Shown: positions 43,920-54,116 of the stretch, one piece after another
How the letters are laid out: the number at the start of each line of letters is the position of its first letter
Position numbering within the stretch: position 1 is the first letter of the stretch
Origin: Otatea glauca
Lineage: Eukaryota; Streptophyta; Magnoliopsida; Poales; Poaceae
Assembly: GCA_036346275.1 (NCBI GenBank)
Contig: CM070725.1
Coordinates: forward strand, 43,896,104 to 43,960,103
Direction of reading: 5' to 3'
Length of the DNA: 64,000 nucleotides
Notes under the pieces: generated by a model
Database searches by the model: none
What the model was told of the DNA's origin: nothing
The model's input: only the letters and a program-made list of their open reading frames with translations
Program-made: the position numbers and the translations under genes

Positions 43920-44215
43920 ATCTAAAAATAATTTTGTGTTTTTGTTGCAAAAGGGCTTAAACGTAATGCTAGAAAAATGCAAAAAAGACCTAATTGCAAT
44001 GTATTATTTTTTTCAAAAAAAAACCTAAACCCTTTTTTTTCCTAAAAGGATCTAATCGTAATTTTGATTTTCAGTAAATGGATCCGAGCGCAATACTTAA
44101 AAATGCATAAAGGACCAAAATGTAATATATTTTCTTTTTTAAAAGAAAGTACTTAATCGTTTTTTCTTCAGAAAAGAACCGAATCGTAATTTTTTTTTGA
44201 AAAAGTACCCGAACG
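43920..44215. repeat. Second A/T-rich minisatellite tract
   Basis: Repeats of AAAAAGGACCTAATCGTAAT type (43976, 44045, 44110, 44175) separated by poly-T/poly-A runs. Units resemble an inverted, diverged version of those at 42735-43330. Confidence 0.6.
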
Positions 44216-44501
44216 CGGCTCGAACCGAGCTAGCTCTTGCACGGCTCAAAGCCACCAGGGGCCGGGAGCTCTTCCATCTATAATAGATGATGATTCGATA
44301 GCTAGCTCTGCAATTTTCATGACTCGACAGGTCCAGCTCCATCCAGTTACTACGTTACCTCTCTAAAATCGGTGGCGGAGCAAAAAAAAAAAAACGGGAA
44401 ACTGAACGAATGTATGGCAGGACGCGCTTTCTCCATCTTTCGCGTTGTGTGATCAAATTCCTCTTTTGCTAAGCTAGAGCAGGAGTGGACCTAGGTGGAA
44501 C

Positions 44502-44892
44502 CAGGGTTCATAATTTCATTTCGAAGCCGAAAACCGCTAACCTGACGGTAGCGGTTTTCGCGAGAAACCGCTCGAAAACCGTGAGTTCAAAAAATTTGAA
44601 TTTTGGTCAAATCTATGGGCGAAAACTGCGGTTTTTGACGAAAAATCGCTCGGTTTTCGCGGTTTTTCGTGAAAAACCAGCCAACCAATTGAACGTTCTT
44701 GAAAAACGGTTTTTGCGAAAACCGCGGTTTTTCAACGGTTTTCGAGCGGTTTTCAATGCACAATTTTTTTTCGAATTTTTTTGATTTTTTTTAAAAATCC
44801 ACCGGCAAACCGCTCGATTTCTGTTTTCGAACCGGAACGGTACGGTCGAAAACCACGAAAACTGAGCAGTTTACCGCGTTTTGTTAACCCTG
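44502..44892. mobile_element. hAT-like MITE, 391 bp
   Basis: Begins CAGGGTTCATAA and ends TTGTTAACCCTG, giving a CAGGGTT inverted repeat. It is flanked by GGTGGAAC (44494-44501) and GGTGGAAT (44893-44900), an 8-bp duplication with one mismatch. The interior is filled with GCGGTTTTCG / CGAAAACCGC motifs in both orientations. The TIR and subterminal style match the larger element at 15008-17006, so both may be mobilised by related transposases. Confidence 0.82.
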
Positions 44893-44900
44893 GGTGGAAT

Positions 44901-46201
44901 AACCGGCACCCCAAGAGTAGGATATCACATTTTAGTTGATCAAATTTGTCAATCGAGTTGATTTTGATTTTCGTGGTTTGGGATTTGTGAGATCTTAGAA
45001 CTATTTATATTGTGCTTTGTGCAAATTTCGAATATATGTGTTGTATTTATAATGTTGCGAAACTATTATACAAAACTATATAGGTATACGTGCCAAGTGT
45101 CTATCCTCATTGAAAATTTTCGGTTTCGTCGCTGAGGTAGAGTCGATCGATCAGTCGTCGTCCACAGATGCAAACCAAACTTGCGTTGTGCTGCGGCGTG
45201 GCACACTGGCTTCCATTTTCTATGCACTCGCTTTTGGAGAAGGACGCTGAAAGTTTGATCGATCGAACCGGAGAGATCGCCACCATCTGCCGTAATTATT
45301 GTTGCCCACGGAGCCTCGCACATGACACATGCCAGCACTTAACCCGAAAGATAAAGCTCGTTTTAGCTGTAAAACTAACCCCTCGTCGCTGTGATGTGAG
45401 CTAGCCTGTCTGTGCTCTGTTTTCACAGCATGCATGCACACGCGTACAGCACGTACTACTACTAGAATTAATTTGTTTATCATCGGACGCTTCGATTGAT
45501 GAAGAACTACATGCTAACACATCATTTAAAAGAAATAAGTAAGTTAATAAAGGAAGATGATTTAATTATTTTTATGCGTATCATGATTGAAGGGTAAAAT
45601 CTGAAGACATCGTCAATCGGAGTGAGGGAGTACTATCGAACGGACCTGACGACGCTATCTGCAACGACGCTCCTAGTTCGCATCATTGCATTGGGATACG
45701 ATCCAGACATTCGATAGGTGCATCCATTCATGGGTTTCTTTGTTTCTAAGTCAATCCCGATAGTTTCTGCAGTAATATAGCTAGTGTTACACACTGGATC
45801 AGCTAAAGATTCACTACACTACACTACACATAAAGAGAGTACCAGTAGTCCAGCACTACTTCATCATCATGAAAGGAGAAAAGACTAACTAAACTCCAAA
45901 TATATTTCCCATCACTCAAATATATATGGCCTATTCGTTAATTACATAGCTCTAGGTGGCTGCACCCCTTTCGATCGCAGATCTAAAGGGATATGCTACT
46001 ACTATAGATCGTGTCACGCCCTTCAATGGCAGCATTCGAGCGCACATTCTTCGGCTCAACTTGCATTGTCTTTACGCCAAAATCGAGTGCTAACGCTACC
46101 ACAATCGATGCAGATCGATCGATGGATCTCCCTAATCTCTCCAACTTACAAAATAAAATCAAAGATTAATCTGGTAACATTCACCGTGCGATCTACTATC
46201 C
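44901..46201. other. Intergenic DNA, with a possible minus-strand terminal exon at 45983-46083
   Basis: Mostly unremarkable. CGGAGTGAGGGAGTA at about 45617 is the kind of end seen in Stowaway-type MITEs, but a second end was not found. On the minus strand a short open stretch ends at TAG (45983-45985) and reads ALDFGVKTMQVEPKNVRSNA then AIEGRDTIYSSSISL, with a possible AG acceptor just upstream. It may be the last exon of an unrecognised gene. Confidence 0.3.
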
Positions 46202-46217
46202 ATCTACCAAGGTTAAT
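46202..46217 (+). repeat. LINE target site duplication ATCTACCAAGGTTAAT, left copy
   Basis: The 16-bp sequence is repeated exactly at 48702-48717 on the far side of the LINE. Variable-length duplications of 10-20 bp are typical of target-primed insertion. Confidence 0.9.
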
Positions 46218-46276
46218 GATCTCCCAAAACACTTGTAAAATTCGGTCGAGAAATCGTTCAAACCAGGTGTTTTATT

Positions 46277-47330
46277 ATGTTCCATTTGAAAAATTACATC
46301 CTCACATCTTTTCTCAGTAAATGCCTAGGTGAGGACATTATTCTCCATTCCAGAAACCTGAGGGATATCGTCCCGGAACGTAATGAAGTTTTGCCTCTGT
46401 TCAGTTTAAATTTTGGAATTATCACGTTTTTGCCAAAGGATAAAGATACAAAGCAAATACAACATTACCGACCAATTTCTCTTCTGAATGCCAACTTTAA
46501 ATTTTTTACTAAAGTTGGTACTAACAGGATTATAAAGGTAGCTGATAATGTTGTACATCCTACGCAGACGGCTTTCATATCAGGTAGGAACATAATGGAT
46601 AACATGATTATTCTTCATGAAACAATTCATGAGATGTACAAGAAACAATTGGATTGGGTAATTTTTAAGATGGACTTTGAAAATGCCTATGATAAGGTGA
46701 AATAGCCTTTTCTTCAACAAACTTTAAGGTTGAAAGGCTTCTCACCACAGTGGTGTACGTGGGCTGAGAGCATTGTTATGAGGGAAGTGTTGGCATCAAT
46801 GTCAATGACGATATTGGTCTGTACTTTTAGACCCAAAAGGGACTCAGCTAAGGTGATCTATTATCCCCATATTATTTAACATCGTCGTGGATATGTTGGC
46901 TATTATCTTAGAACGTGCCAAAAAAGGTCGGATGATAAGTGGAGTGGTACCTCATCCGGTGGATGAAGGGTTATCCATCCTACAGTACGTAAACGGCACT
47001 ATCTTATTCATAGAACATGATTTGGAACAAGCAAAAAATATGAAATTATTGTTATGTGCATTTAAACAACTTTCTGGTCTTAAAATCAATTTTCACACAA
47101 GTGAAATATTTTGTTTTGATGCTGCTAAGGATTTCGAGGCTCAATATACCCAGCTATTTAGTTGTGGGTTGGACAGTTTTTCCTTTAGATACCTTGGTAT
47201 ACCAATTTATTATAGAAAGCTAAGGATCAATGAGTGAAAGAGGTAGAAGAAAGATTTAAGTAGCGACTAAGTAGTTGGAAGGGCAAATATTTGTTCGTTG
47301 GAGGTCGATTAGTCCTTCTAAACTCCGTGC
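46277..47330 (+). pseudogene. LINE reverse transcriptase, broken
   Basis: From about 46395 the RT reads LNFGIITFLPKDKDTKQIQH, YRPISLLNANFKFFTKVGTN, HPTQTAFISGRNIMDNMIIL and KMDFENAYDKVK. TAG at 46703 replaces the Trp of KVKWPFLQQ. A shift follows, then 46887-47237 is open and reads ILQYVNGTILFIEHDLEQAK and LSGLKINFHTSEIFCF, then FRYLGIPIYYRKLR. The catalytic YADD is changed to YVNG, so both catalytic Asp residues are lost. It once copied element RNA at nicked target DNA. Confidence 0.9.
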
Positions 47331-48620
47331 TTAGTAGCTTACCCATGTTTATGCTATCCTTTTTTGAGATACCACGTGACGTGCTTAAGCGGTTGGACTA
47401 TTACAGATCCAGATTTTTCTAACAAAGTTACAACCATAAAAAAGAGTATAGGCTAGCTAAGTGGAATATATTATAACGACCTTGTTGGTGTCAAAAATAT
47501 ATGCTTAATTAGCAAATGATTTTTCAAACTGCTAAATGAAGATGGTGTCTGGCAATCTCTCTTTAGAAGAAAATATATGGGGAATAAACCTCATTCTCAT
47601 GTAGAAAGAAAGCCAGGGCGCACTCATTTTTGAGCTGGCATAAAAGTCAAACATCATTTCTTTGTATTTGGGTCTTTTCACCTTTATGATGGATTTCAAC
47701 TACGATTTTGGCAGGATGTATGGATTAGGAACAACCCCTCAATGCACAATACCCTCGACTTTTTAACATTGTTCAAAAAAATATGCCTCGGTAGCTGAAG
47801 TAATATGTTATATCTCACTCAATGTGTCTTTCCGTGTGGTAATTACGGGACATAATATAATAGCCTAGCATGAGCTTGTTGCAAAGATTGCTTAGGTGTA
47901 ATTATCACCAGATTGGGATGCTTTTCGATGGAATCTCCATCAGAATTGATAATATTCTGTTTAGTCGATGTATACAGCTTTAGTGCATCAAAATGTCCTA
48001 GTTACAAACCAACAATTGTGAAAGCTTAAGGTGCCATTAAAATAAAGATTTTTCTCTGGCACTTACGTCGTGGGGTGATTTTGAGAAAAGATAACCTGTA
48101 AAAGGAATTGGAATGGTAGCAAAAAAATGTTGTTTTTGTAATAATGAGGAAACTATACAACACCTCTTTTTTTGACTTCCAGTTTGCTCATTTTGCATGA
48201 CGTGTTATACGCGGCTTCTAATCTGCAACATCCCAATAGCATGACAATTTTTTTGGGAGGTAGTTTATGGGGTTAGGAAAGGATTTAAGGATTCACATTG
48301 TGCTCGGGGCTATTGCTTTGTATTGATCAATTTAGCTATGTTGAAATGATATAGTTTTTTATAGGCAAAAAATCTCTAATCTGTTGCGGGTTATATAAAT
48401 TTGCACCAATTGGTTGTGCCCGTGGTCTATGCTGCAACGTCAGGAGGCTCAGGAGGTGATGTTATCAGTATGCAGATCGCTGAAAATTGTGTTCAGGAAT
48501 CACTTCAACGGGTATGGGCGTAGATTCAGTAACTGCGCGGATTGAGACTTTATATTTCATGTTTTTTATGGTTTGTTACAACTTCTTGCAGTATTTGTTT
48601 GTATTCTTTTGACAATATTT
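47331..48620 (+). pseudogene. LINE C-terminal region with zf-RVT-like segment, heavily broken
   Basis: Fragments in several frames resemble the C-terminal part of plant LINE pol, for example MFMLSFFEIPRDVLKRLDYY (about 47347-47405). Near 48115 CCFCNNEETIQHLFF corresponds to the CxxC...HLF zinc-binding (zf-RVT) segment. Confidence 0.8.
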
Positions 48621-48701
48621 TTACTGTAACGTTGTAATAAATAATAGGCTATATGCATATCAAGATAGAGAGGCCGAGAGATAAACTTCCGTCGTCTAAA
48701 A

Positions 48702-48717
48702 ATCTACCAAGGTTAAT
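48702..48717 (+). repeat. LINE target site duplication, right copy
   Basis: Exact 16-bp match to 46202-46217. Confidence 0.9.
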
Positions 48718-49255
48718 ACAGACAGTTAATTCGCATGGATCTGAGGCCATTTGAGGAGTGAGAAAATAAACTAAAGCGAAGGGGGTCACACTAGCTAGCT
48801 AGGTTACAAGGCTGGCACTATAGAACGTGCACGAAACTGACGCGATGTACACATTTACTGGCCAGGGCGGTGCATGCAATGCACTGAGCACGATGACCCG
48901 ATCCTTACAACTCAAAAGGTACGCTTGCCCTCGTGGCCTGGCCAGCTCGACCTCTGGCCTTTTCTAGATACATTTATCTCTCTCTCTATTCTCTCCTCTC
49001 TAACCTAACCAAAAGAAATACTACTACTAGTACTACTCCATAAACAATGTAGCAGTAGGAGCAGTACCACACATTAATTTGGACCCTAGCTAGCTTCCGT
49101 GTCATGCATGCATGCATGGCCACCTTTTAATCACTGCAACTTGGATGCTTAGTAATAATAATACTATATGTGAGGTACTGAGGTGTACAATTAGTCATGT
49201 GCAGCTCCAAGATTCGTACAAGCTGATGAGCTAGCTACACATGAGTGCTGAACTC

Positions 49256-49302
<47 letters not shown>

Positions 49303-50041
49303 GTATATGTCTATACATCATTTGAAAAAAAAAATATGTTGACTGATTTTATCCCACAATTTTTTTACCATTAAATCAGATTTAGATATAGATCCTATGG
49401 TCCATACTCTCTTCATTTTTTTTGTATTAACCCTACTCTATTTCACTCCACTCTACCCCTCCCCCCGCCGCCGCCTCCCAACCGCAACCCCACTGCCACC
49501 AATGCGCCGTTGCCCCGCCACCGCTACCGCCCGCTTTCTCATCTCCTGATTGTCGCTGCCGCTGGCCACCTCGTCTCCCACCGTTGCCATTGTCGGCCTC
49601 CATGCCCCGCCTACTCTTTTTCCCCTTCTTTGGCGGCTACCGCCGCCGGATCCGCCATCGTCTCCCTCTATCTCATAATATTCTATTGATCTTGTTATCC
49701 CTACCGACCTCTACCATCCACCATCCTCCCCAAGCCCTGCGCCGGAGGCGGTCCTTCCGTCACCCCGGCCTCCTGTAAATCCGGGCTCCGATAAAACATA
49801 AATCTTAACTCGGGTGAACCCTAACCTTAAAGAAGCTCGCCGGAGATGGAGGCGGACGGGTGCTAGAATCATGATGCAAATCCAAATGTTAGAAATTTGA
49901 ATGATATCCTAAAAACATCATTCGACTGATTTCTAGCCATTCCGATATATATTGTTGCGTGTCACAAAATTAAGGCCGGCTTGCCTTTTACCTTTGGTGC
50001 GAGTTTTGTGCCCATTTTGGTCCTGCGACTAAGCCGGCCCC
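48718..50041. other. Upstream region of the acidic-protein gene; C-rich tract at 49440-49790
   Basis: Contains repeated CATG steps (49102-49118), a (TA)n tract at 49259, and a C-rich tract with CCGCCACCGCC-type text that gives only low-complexity frames (for example 49584-49778). The tract looks like a captured or simple-sequence fragment rather than an exon. The last 100 bp form the proximal promoter. Confidence 0.4.
49259..49299. repeat. (TA)n microsatellite
   Basis: About 20 uninterrupted TA units, roughly 870 bp upstream of the gene start at 50172. Confidence 0.95.
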
Positions 50042-50049
50042 TATATATA
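50042..50049 (+). promoter_or_regulatory. TATA box (TATATATA) of the acidic-protein gene
   Basis: TATATATA in CCCCTATATATAGCCCTC lies 123-130 bp upstream of the ATG at 50172, leaving room for a start site near 50075 and a leader of about 95 bp. The context matches a typical grass TATA promoter. Confidence 0.7.
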
Positions 50050-50171
50050 GCCCTCTACCTCAACTCATTGCTTCACAACACAGTCACATACTCTCATCGA
50101 TCACACTGATAAGCTTTAGTTATTAGCTAAGCTAGGCGCTTTCGCACCAGTCGGCTCAGTGACCATCAGCC

Positions 50172-51195
50172 ATGGCCACCGTCGAGGTAGAGTGCTACTC
50201 CAATCAATAATGCACTTCTCACTAGATTGGTATGCGTGTCTACGTACACGTGTACATGATCGAAGATGTAAATCAAGCGTGGTGTTTACATGACATGCAT
50301 GCATCGATCAATAATTTCTCGTGCGCGAATGCAGGTCCAAGTCGCAACCCCCACGCTGCCCGCCGAGGAGGCTCCGGTGGTGGTGGTGGAGGCTGTTCAG
50401 GCGCCGGCCGTCGCCGCTAAGGAGGCCCCGAAAGAGGAAGCCGCTGCGCCGGCCGTGGCCGAGGTCAAAAAATCAGAGCCAGCTCCGGCTGAGACGGAGA
50501 CCAAGGAGGCGGAGCCGGAGGTTGCCGCGGCCGAGACGGAGCAGGAAGCTCCGGCCGAGACAGAGACCAAGGAGGCGGAGCCGGAGGCTGCCCCAGCCGA
50601 GACGGAGGCCAAAGCAGCGGAGCCAGAGGCAGCTCTGGCTGAGACCGAGACCGAGGAACCAGGACCAGAGGCAGCTCCGGCCGAGGCAGAGATCAAGGAA
50701 CCAGAGCATGAGGTTGCCCCGGCAGAGACCGAGACCAAAGATCCAGAGCCAACCGCTGCCGAGGCCGAGGCAGAGCCGGCACCGGCCGACACCAAGGCCT
50801 CCGGCTCCGAGGCCGAAGCAAAAGAACCGGAGGCCGCGCCGATTGAGGAGGTCAAGGAGGAAGCAGCGCCTGCATCAGAGCCAGAATCAGTAGCGGCGGC
50901 TCCAGAGGCTGCCGTTGCCGTCACAGAAGTGGTGCCAGTGCAGGAGGAAGCAACACCTGCCAATGCTCCCACGGCGGCGGCGACCGAGGAGGCCGTGGCC
51001 GTGGAGGCGACGCCGGCAGAGGCAGAGGCCGCCGCGGCCGACGCAGAAGCCGCACCAGTGCAGGAGGAAGCAACAGCCGCCGAGGCTCCCGCGGCGGCGG
51101 CGACCGAGGAGGCCGTGGCCATCGAGTCGGCACCGGAGGCTGCACCGGCAGAGTCACCAGCTGCTGCTGCTGAGGCCGACAAGGCCAGCGAGTGA
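50172..51195 (+). CDS. Ala/Glu/Pro-rich acidic protein, two exons (vacuolar calcium-binding-related candidate)
   Basis: Exon 1 is only 15 bases (50172-50186, MATVE), followed by a 148-bp GT-AG intron and exon 2 (50335-51195), phase 0, giving 291 residues. The start has a good context (GCCATGGCC). The protein is almost entirely Ala, Glu, Pro, Val, Thr and Lys with no predicted globular domain, signal peptide or membrane segment. About six units of PAETETKEAEPE type fill residues 47-150, and a segment containing PVQEEAT...TEEAVA is duplicated at about 205-230 and 245-270. Plant proteins starting MATVEV with this composition are annotated as vacuolar calcium-binding-related, after the radish protein; Glu clusters would bind Ca2+ with low affinity. 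That assignment is from memory and composition. It is the only intact host gene here. Confidence 0.8.
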
Positions 51196-53439
51196 GTTCA
51201 TGAGGCGGGTGTACGCGCGATCGCGAGCCTGTGTGATCGAGAGCTAGCTTGCGCAGGGTTCCGTGCGCGTGTCGTGTCATGCCGCGGCATGCATGACACA
51301 CCGGCACGGTGGTTTGTTTCGTTTTCGTTTTAGCCGTACGTGTTTCGGGAGTCGTCGTTGTCTGGCCGGTGCGTATGTACGTAGGCTACGTCGTCCGAGT
51401 TCAGGAGTCGTATCATGTGAGGCCTGTGTGTCCAATAATGTGTCCGTGGAGTTTCAGGTGCCCAGTGTCAGTGCTGACGTGGCGTCACTGGCTTTGTCAG
51501 GATTGGGGGTCTTGAAGCTCATACTCGTCGATGTTCGCTGGTTGATATATATGTGGCTATTATTTTTTTGAAAGATTATATATGTGGCTATTATGTCTGT
51601 GTATTTTTGCGATGTCTCTCACCTGTGGCGTTGATGATCCAAGTACATGTCCAGATCCGAGGTCTCTCATTTCTTTTCAGTTAAGCAGTATGTAATACCT
51701 AGTTACAACAGAATGGCGGCTTTTACAGCCACTCGTGCAGTCGTGCATGATAACCTGAGAAACTTCAAATCCTAAATACTCGTTCTCTTCCTTGAAATCC
51801 ACAAATAGAACTGAGGTTTGGGAAAAATATTTCGGAATTGCTAGAGTTCATGTGTTCGATCTTACCAACACCATCGGACCTGCACTTTTCCCTCACTGCT
51901 AATTCCCTATGCCTCACACTCTTCTCTCATGTGCTAGTATTCCTCGTTGTCATCTCTTTGCCCCGTTGAGACCCACCCCGTCGGTATCTCTCCACCATTC
52001 GCCAACCCATGGTGGTGTGGCCGTTGCTCGCTGCCGTTGTCCGACTCATCGCAGCCTCCTATGCCTTGGTCGTGATCCTCTCCCTGCTCTCTTGCCTCTC
52101 CTCCCCCTTAGTCGCCCTCTCCAGCTCCTCTGTCCTCGTCTCGTCCCTAGCCATGTGGGATGGCGTCCACTTCATCCACGCTGCCGAGTACGGGTACGAG
52201 TATGAGTAGTCCTTCACCTTCCTCTCCCTTCTCCTTGCCTTCCTCGCCCAATCACATAAGTCACTCCTCCGCCCCGCCTTGTCACTCTTTAGACATGTTT
52301 GCTTGATCTGATCTGGTTTGGGGCTGTGGTGCTGTGCAGTGTATTTTTTGTTCATTTTTTTTCTCGATGTTGCAACAACCATTGCATAATGTTGTACGAT
52401 CGAAATCAGAATGTTTCATAAGCTATCTTAATTGTTGTGGAGGGAGAACGACTGAGTATTGTGTTTTGTGTTGCAATCCAATAGATTTTTGTTGCACTTT
52501 GCTGTACACTTTATTGCAATCGGGGTATTTTGTTGCACATGTTGATTACAATTATTGCATGCATTATCTAGTGATGTTGCACGTTGCACTGACGCTCCGA
52601 TGGGAACGTCTGATTTTAATCGTTCTCAAAAAAAAATTATTTGCCACTACAAAGTTTTCATGTCACTAATATGCTACTGTTCCTTATATGCCACATGTTT
52701 TACAAAGTTTCCCTTTATGCCATTGTTGATTAGTTAAGCCGTCCTGAGCTATGCAAAGTCCATTTTGCCTCTGTCATCATCTTCCTCCTCTCTTCTCTCA
52801 TTTTACTTCTCCCCATCTGGTCCGCCTGTACCATATCTGGCAGTGGGCCTTGCCTCTCGCAAGCATTCTCCCATGGTTATCCTCCCCATGCACCCACCCA
52901 TCCCCGCCCCTCCTTCCCACGCCCTTGCCCCCACTGTCGCCTCCACCTCTACCTACGGCGAGGTCGAGTATGAGGTCTCTGACGAGTGCGTGGTGTAGGA
53001 GCTCAGGTCATATCGCTCTTCTCTCACTAAAGAATTTGGCCCCCCTGTCCTTCCTTCTTCCTCTATCCTACTCCCCCCTCTCTTTTGTTCCCATACAAAA
53101 TTCCAAACTCAATTAACTTGAGAGAGAGAAGCTTCCCTGGCAGCACTGTCGAGGAAGGGGGGGGGTCATTGGCGACGAGCACCCTCCTAGTCCTAAGGCT
53201 TGATGAGGGAGGCTCGGGCGTGGTGCCCGTGGCAGAGGAGGAGGGGTCACCAGCGATGAGCACCCTCCTAGTCCCCGATCGATCGCCCTAATAGGGGGTG
53301 GCTCGAGCGTGTTTCCCATGACGGAGGAGTAGAAGGGGGAGGAGGTGCCACAGAGGGAGGAGAATGGGGTCGCCGGAGGTGAGCTCACTAGAGGAGTAGG
53401 AGCCCTGAGGCAAAGAAGCAGGCAGGGGATTTCCTCTAG
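51196..53439. other. Downstream region and intergenic DNA; tandem repeat at 53150-53330
   Basis: The 3' untranslated region probably reaches about 51600, where TTATATATGTGGCTATTAT-type text is repeated (51546 and 51577). Positions 52440-52600 have many TGTTGCA and ATTGCA steps. C/T-rich tracts at 51900-52260 and 52760-53060 give only low-complexity frames and share short CGAGTA(T/C)GAG blocks. A repeat of about 95 bp (GAGCACCCTCCTAGTCC at 53177 and 53257) lies near the end. No gene is supported. Confidence 0.4.
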
Positions 53440-54068
53440 GAGCTTCTTTGCACCAAAATTTGGCAAACTTGGTCAAAATCGGCAATAAAGTCAAAGATAC
53501 GGAATTAACGGACAGGATGGAAAGGTTTGGAGATATTTTGGTAACTGCAAGATTTTAAAACAACCGTCGAGATAAGGCCGATCTGAAAGCGGACTTGAAG
53601 CGTGTTGTAACGAGGACACGATCGTAGAGGTATAAAAGGACCAAAGCGAATCGCAAAGGGATCATCAACACAATACAATCAACCAGTCTTTATTTTTTCT
53701 ACTTTTCCTATCAACTAGGAGTAGCTTCTGTAATTTAGCCTTTGTAATCGATCTTGATCAATAAAGTTGCGCATCGCCGATTGTTGATCTTCGTCAATTA
53801 CACCCGAGTTCGATTTGTTACGATTTTGTTGCGCATTGCCTTCTTCAGAATCGATCTGCCTTTATCCTCTGATTAGCCTTAATCGGCTAATTAGATTTAT
53901 CTTGTTACCTTGATCTTAATCGACTTCAAGCTGATTGAGTTCAAGCCGATTGATTTTGACGATCGGCTTTTGATTGAATTTTATATTTTTACCTTATCGA
54001 TTCTGAGTCAAATCGACCGCACTCTCGAACCGGTGTTAAATGCGGTGTCTTCTTGTCGAAACCCTACA
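53440..54068 (+). repeat. 5' LTR of the second Tat element (left edge approximate)
   Basis: TATAAAAG at 53631, a leader, and CTTGATCAATAAAG (poly(A)-like, 53753) are followed by a segment rich in CGATCGGCTT. The end is placed at CCCTACA (54068), eight bases before the primer site. The left edge near 53440 is a guess because no TG start or partner LTR is visible. Confidence 0.6.
53631..53638 (+). promoter_or_regulatory. TATA box (TATAAAAG) in the second Tat LTR
   Basis: TATAAAAG in GAGGTATAAAAGGACC, about 440 bp before the LTR end; likely promoter of the element. Confidence 0.6.
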
Positions 54069-54076
54069 TCAAGTTT

Positions 54077-54088
54077 TGGCGCCAACAC
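54077..54088 (+). other. Primer binding site (TGGCGCCAACAC)
   Basis: TGGCGCCA at the position expected for a tRNA primer site, matching the start of the site in the other Tat element. The tRNA species is not assigned. Confidence 0.75.
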
Positions 54089-54116
54089 ACTCTTGGCACG
54101 CCCGGTGGGACACGCA

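Larger units (their letters stand above)
46218..48701 (+). mobile_element. 5'-truncated L1-type LINE, 2,484 bp
   Basis: Carries a non-LTR reverse transcriptase and a C-terminal zf-RVT-type region in the order of plant L1 elements, ends in a short A-run (CTAAAAA), and is flanked by a perfect 16-bp duplication. The endonuclease domain and ORF1 are missing because of 5' truncation, the usual fate of LINE copies. All frames are broken. Confidence 0.92.

Noticed and set aside
45611..45640. Stowaway MITE suggested by CGGAGTGAGGGAGTA
   Set aside because: Only one end is seen; no matching inverted end or TA duplication could be found nearby.
49584..49778. Arg/Pro-rich frame in the C-rich tract upstream of the acidic-protein gene
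   Set aside because: Simple CCGCC-type sequence with several equivalent frames; no family resemblance.
50397..51182. Long minus-strand open frame (Ala/Ser-rich) opposite the acidic-protein gene
   Set aside because: It is the mirror of a GC-biased Ala/Glu coding sequence; low-complexity codons on one strand leave the other open. No promoter or family resemblance.
51909..52209. Frames in the C/T-rich tract downstream of the acidic-protein gene
   Set aside because: Low complexity, overlapping frames on the same strand and no conserved motif.
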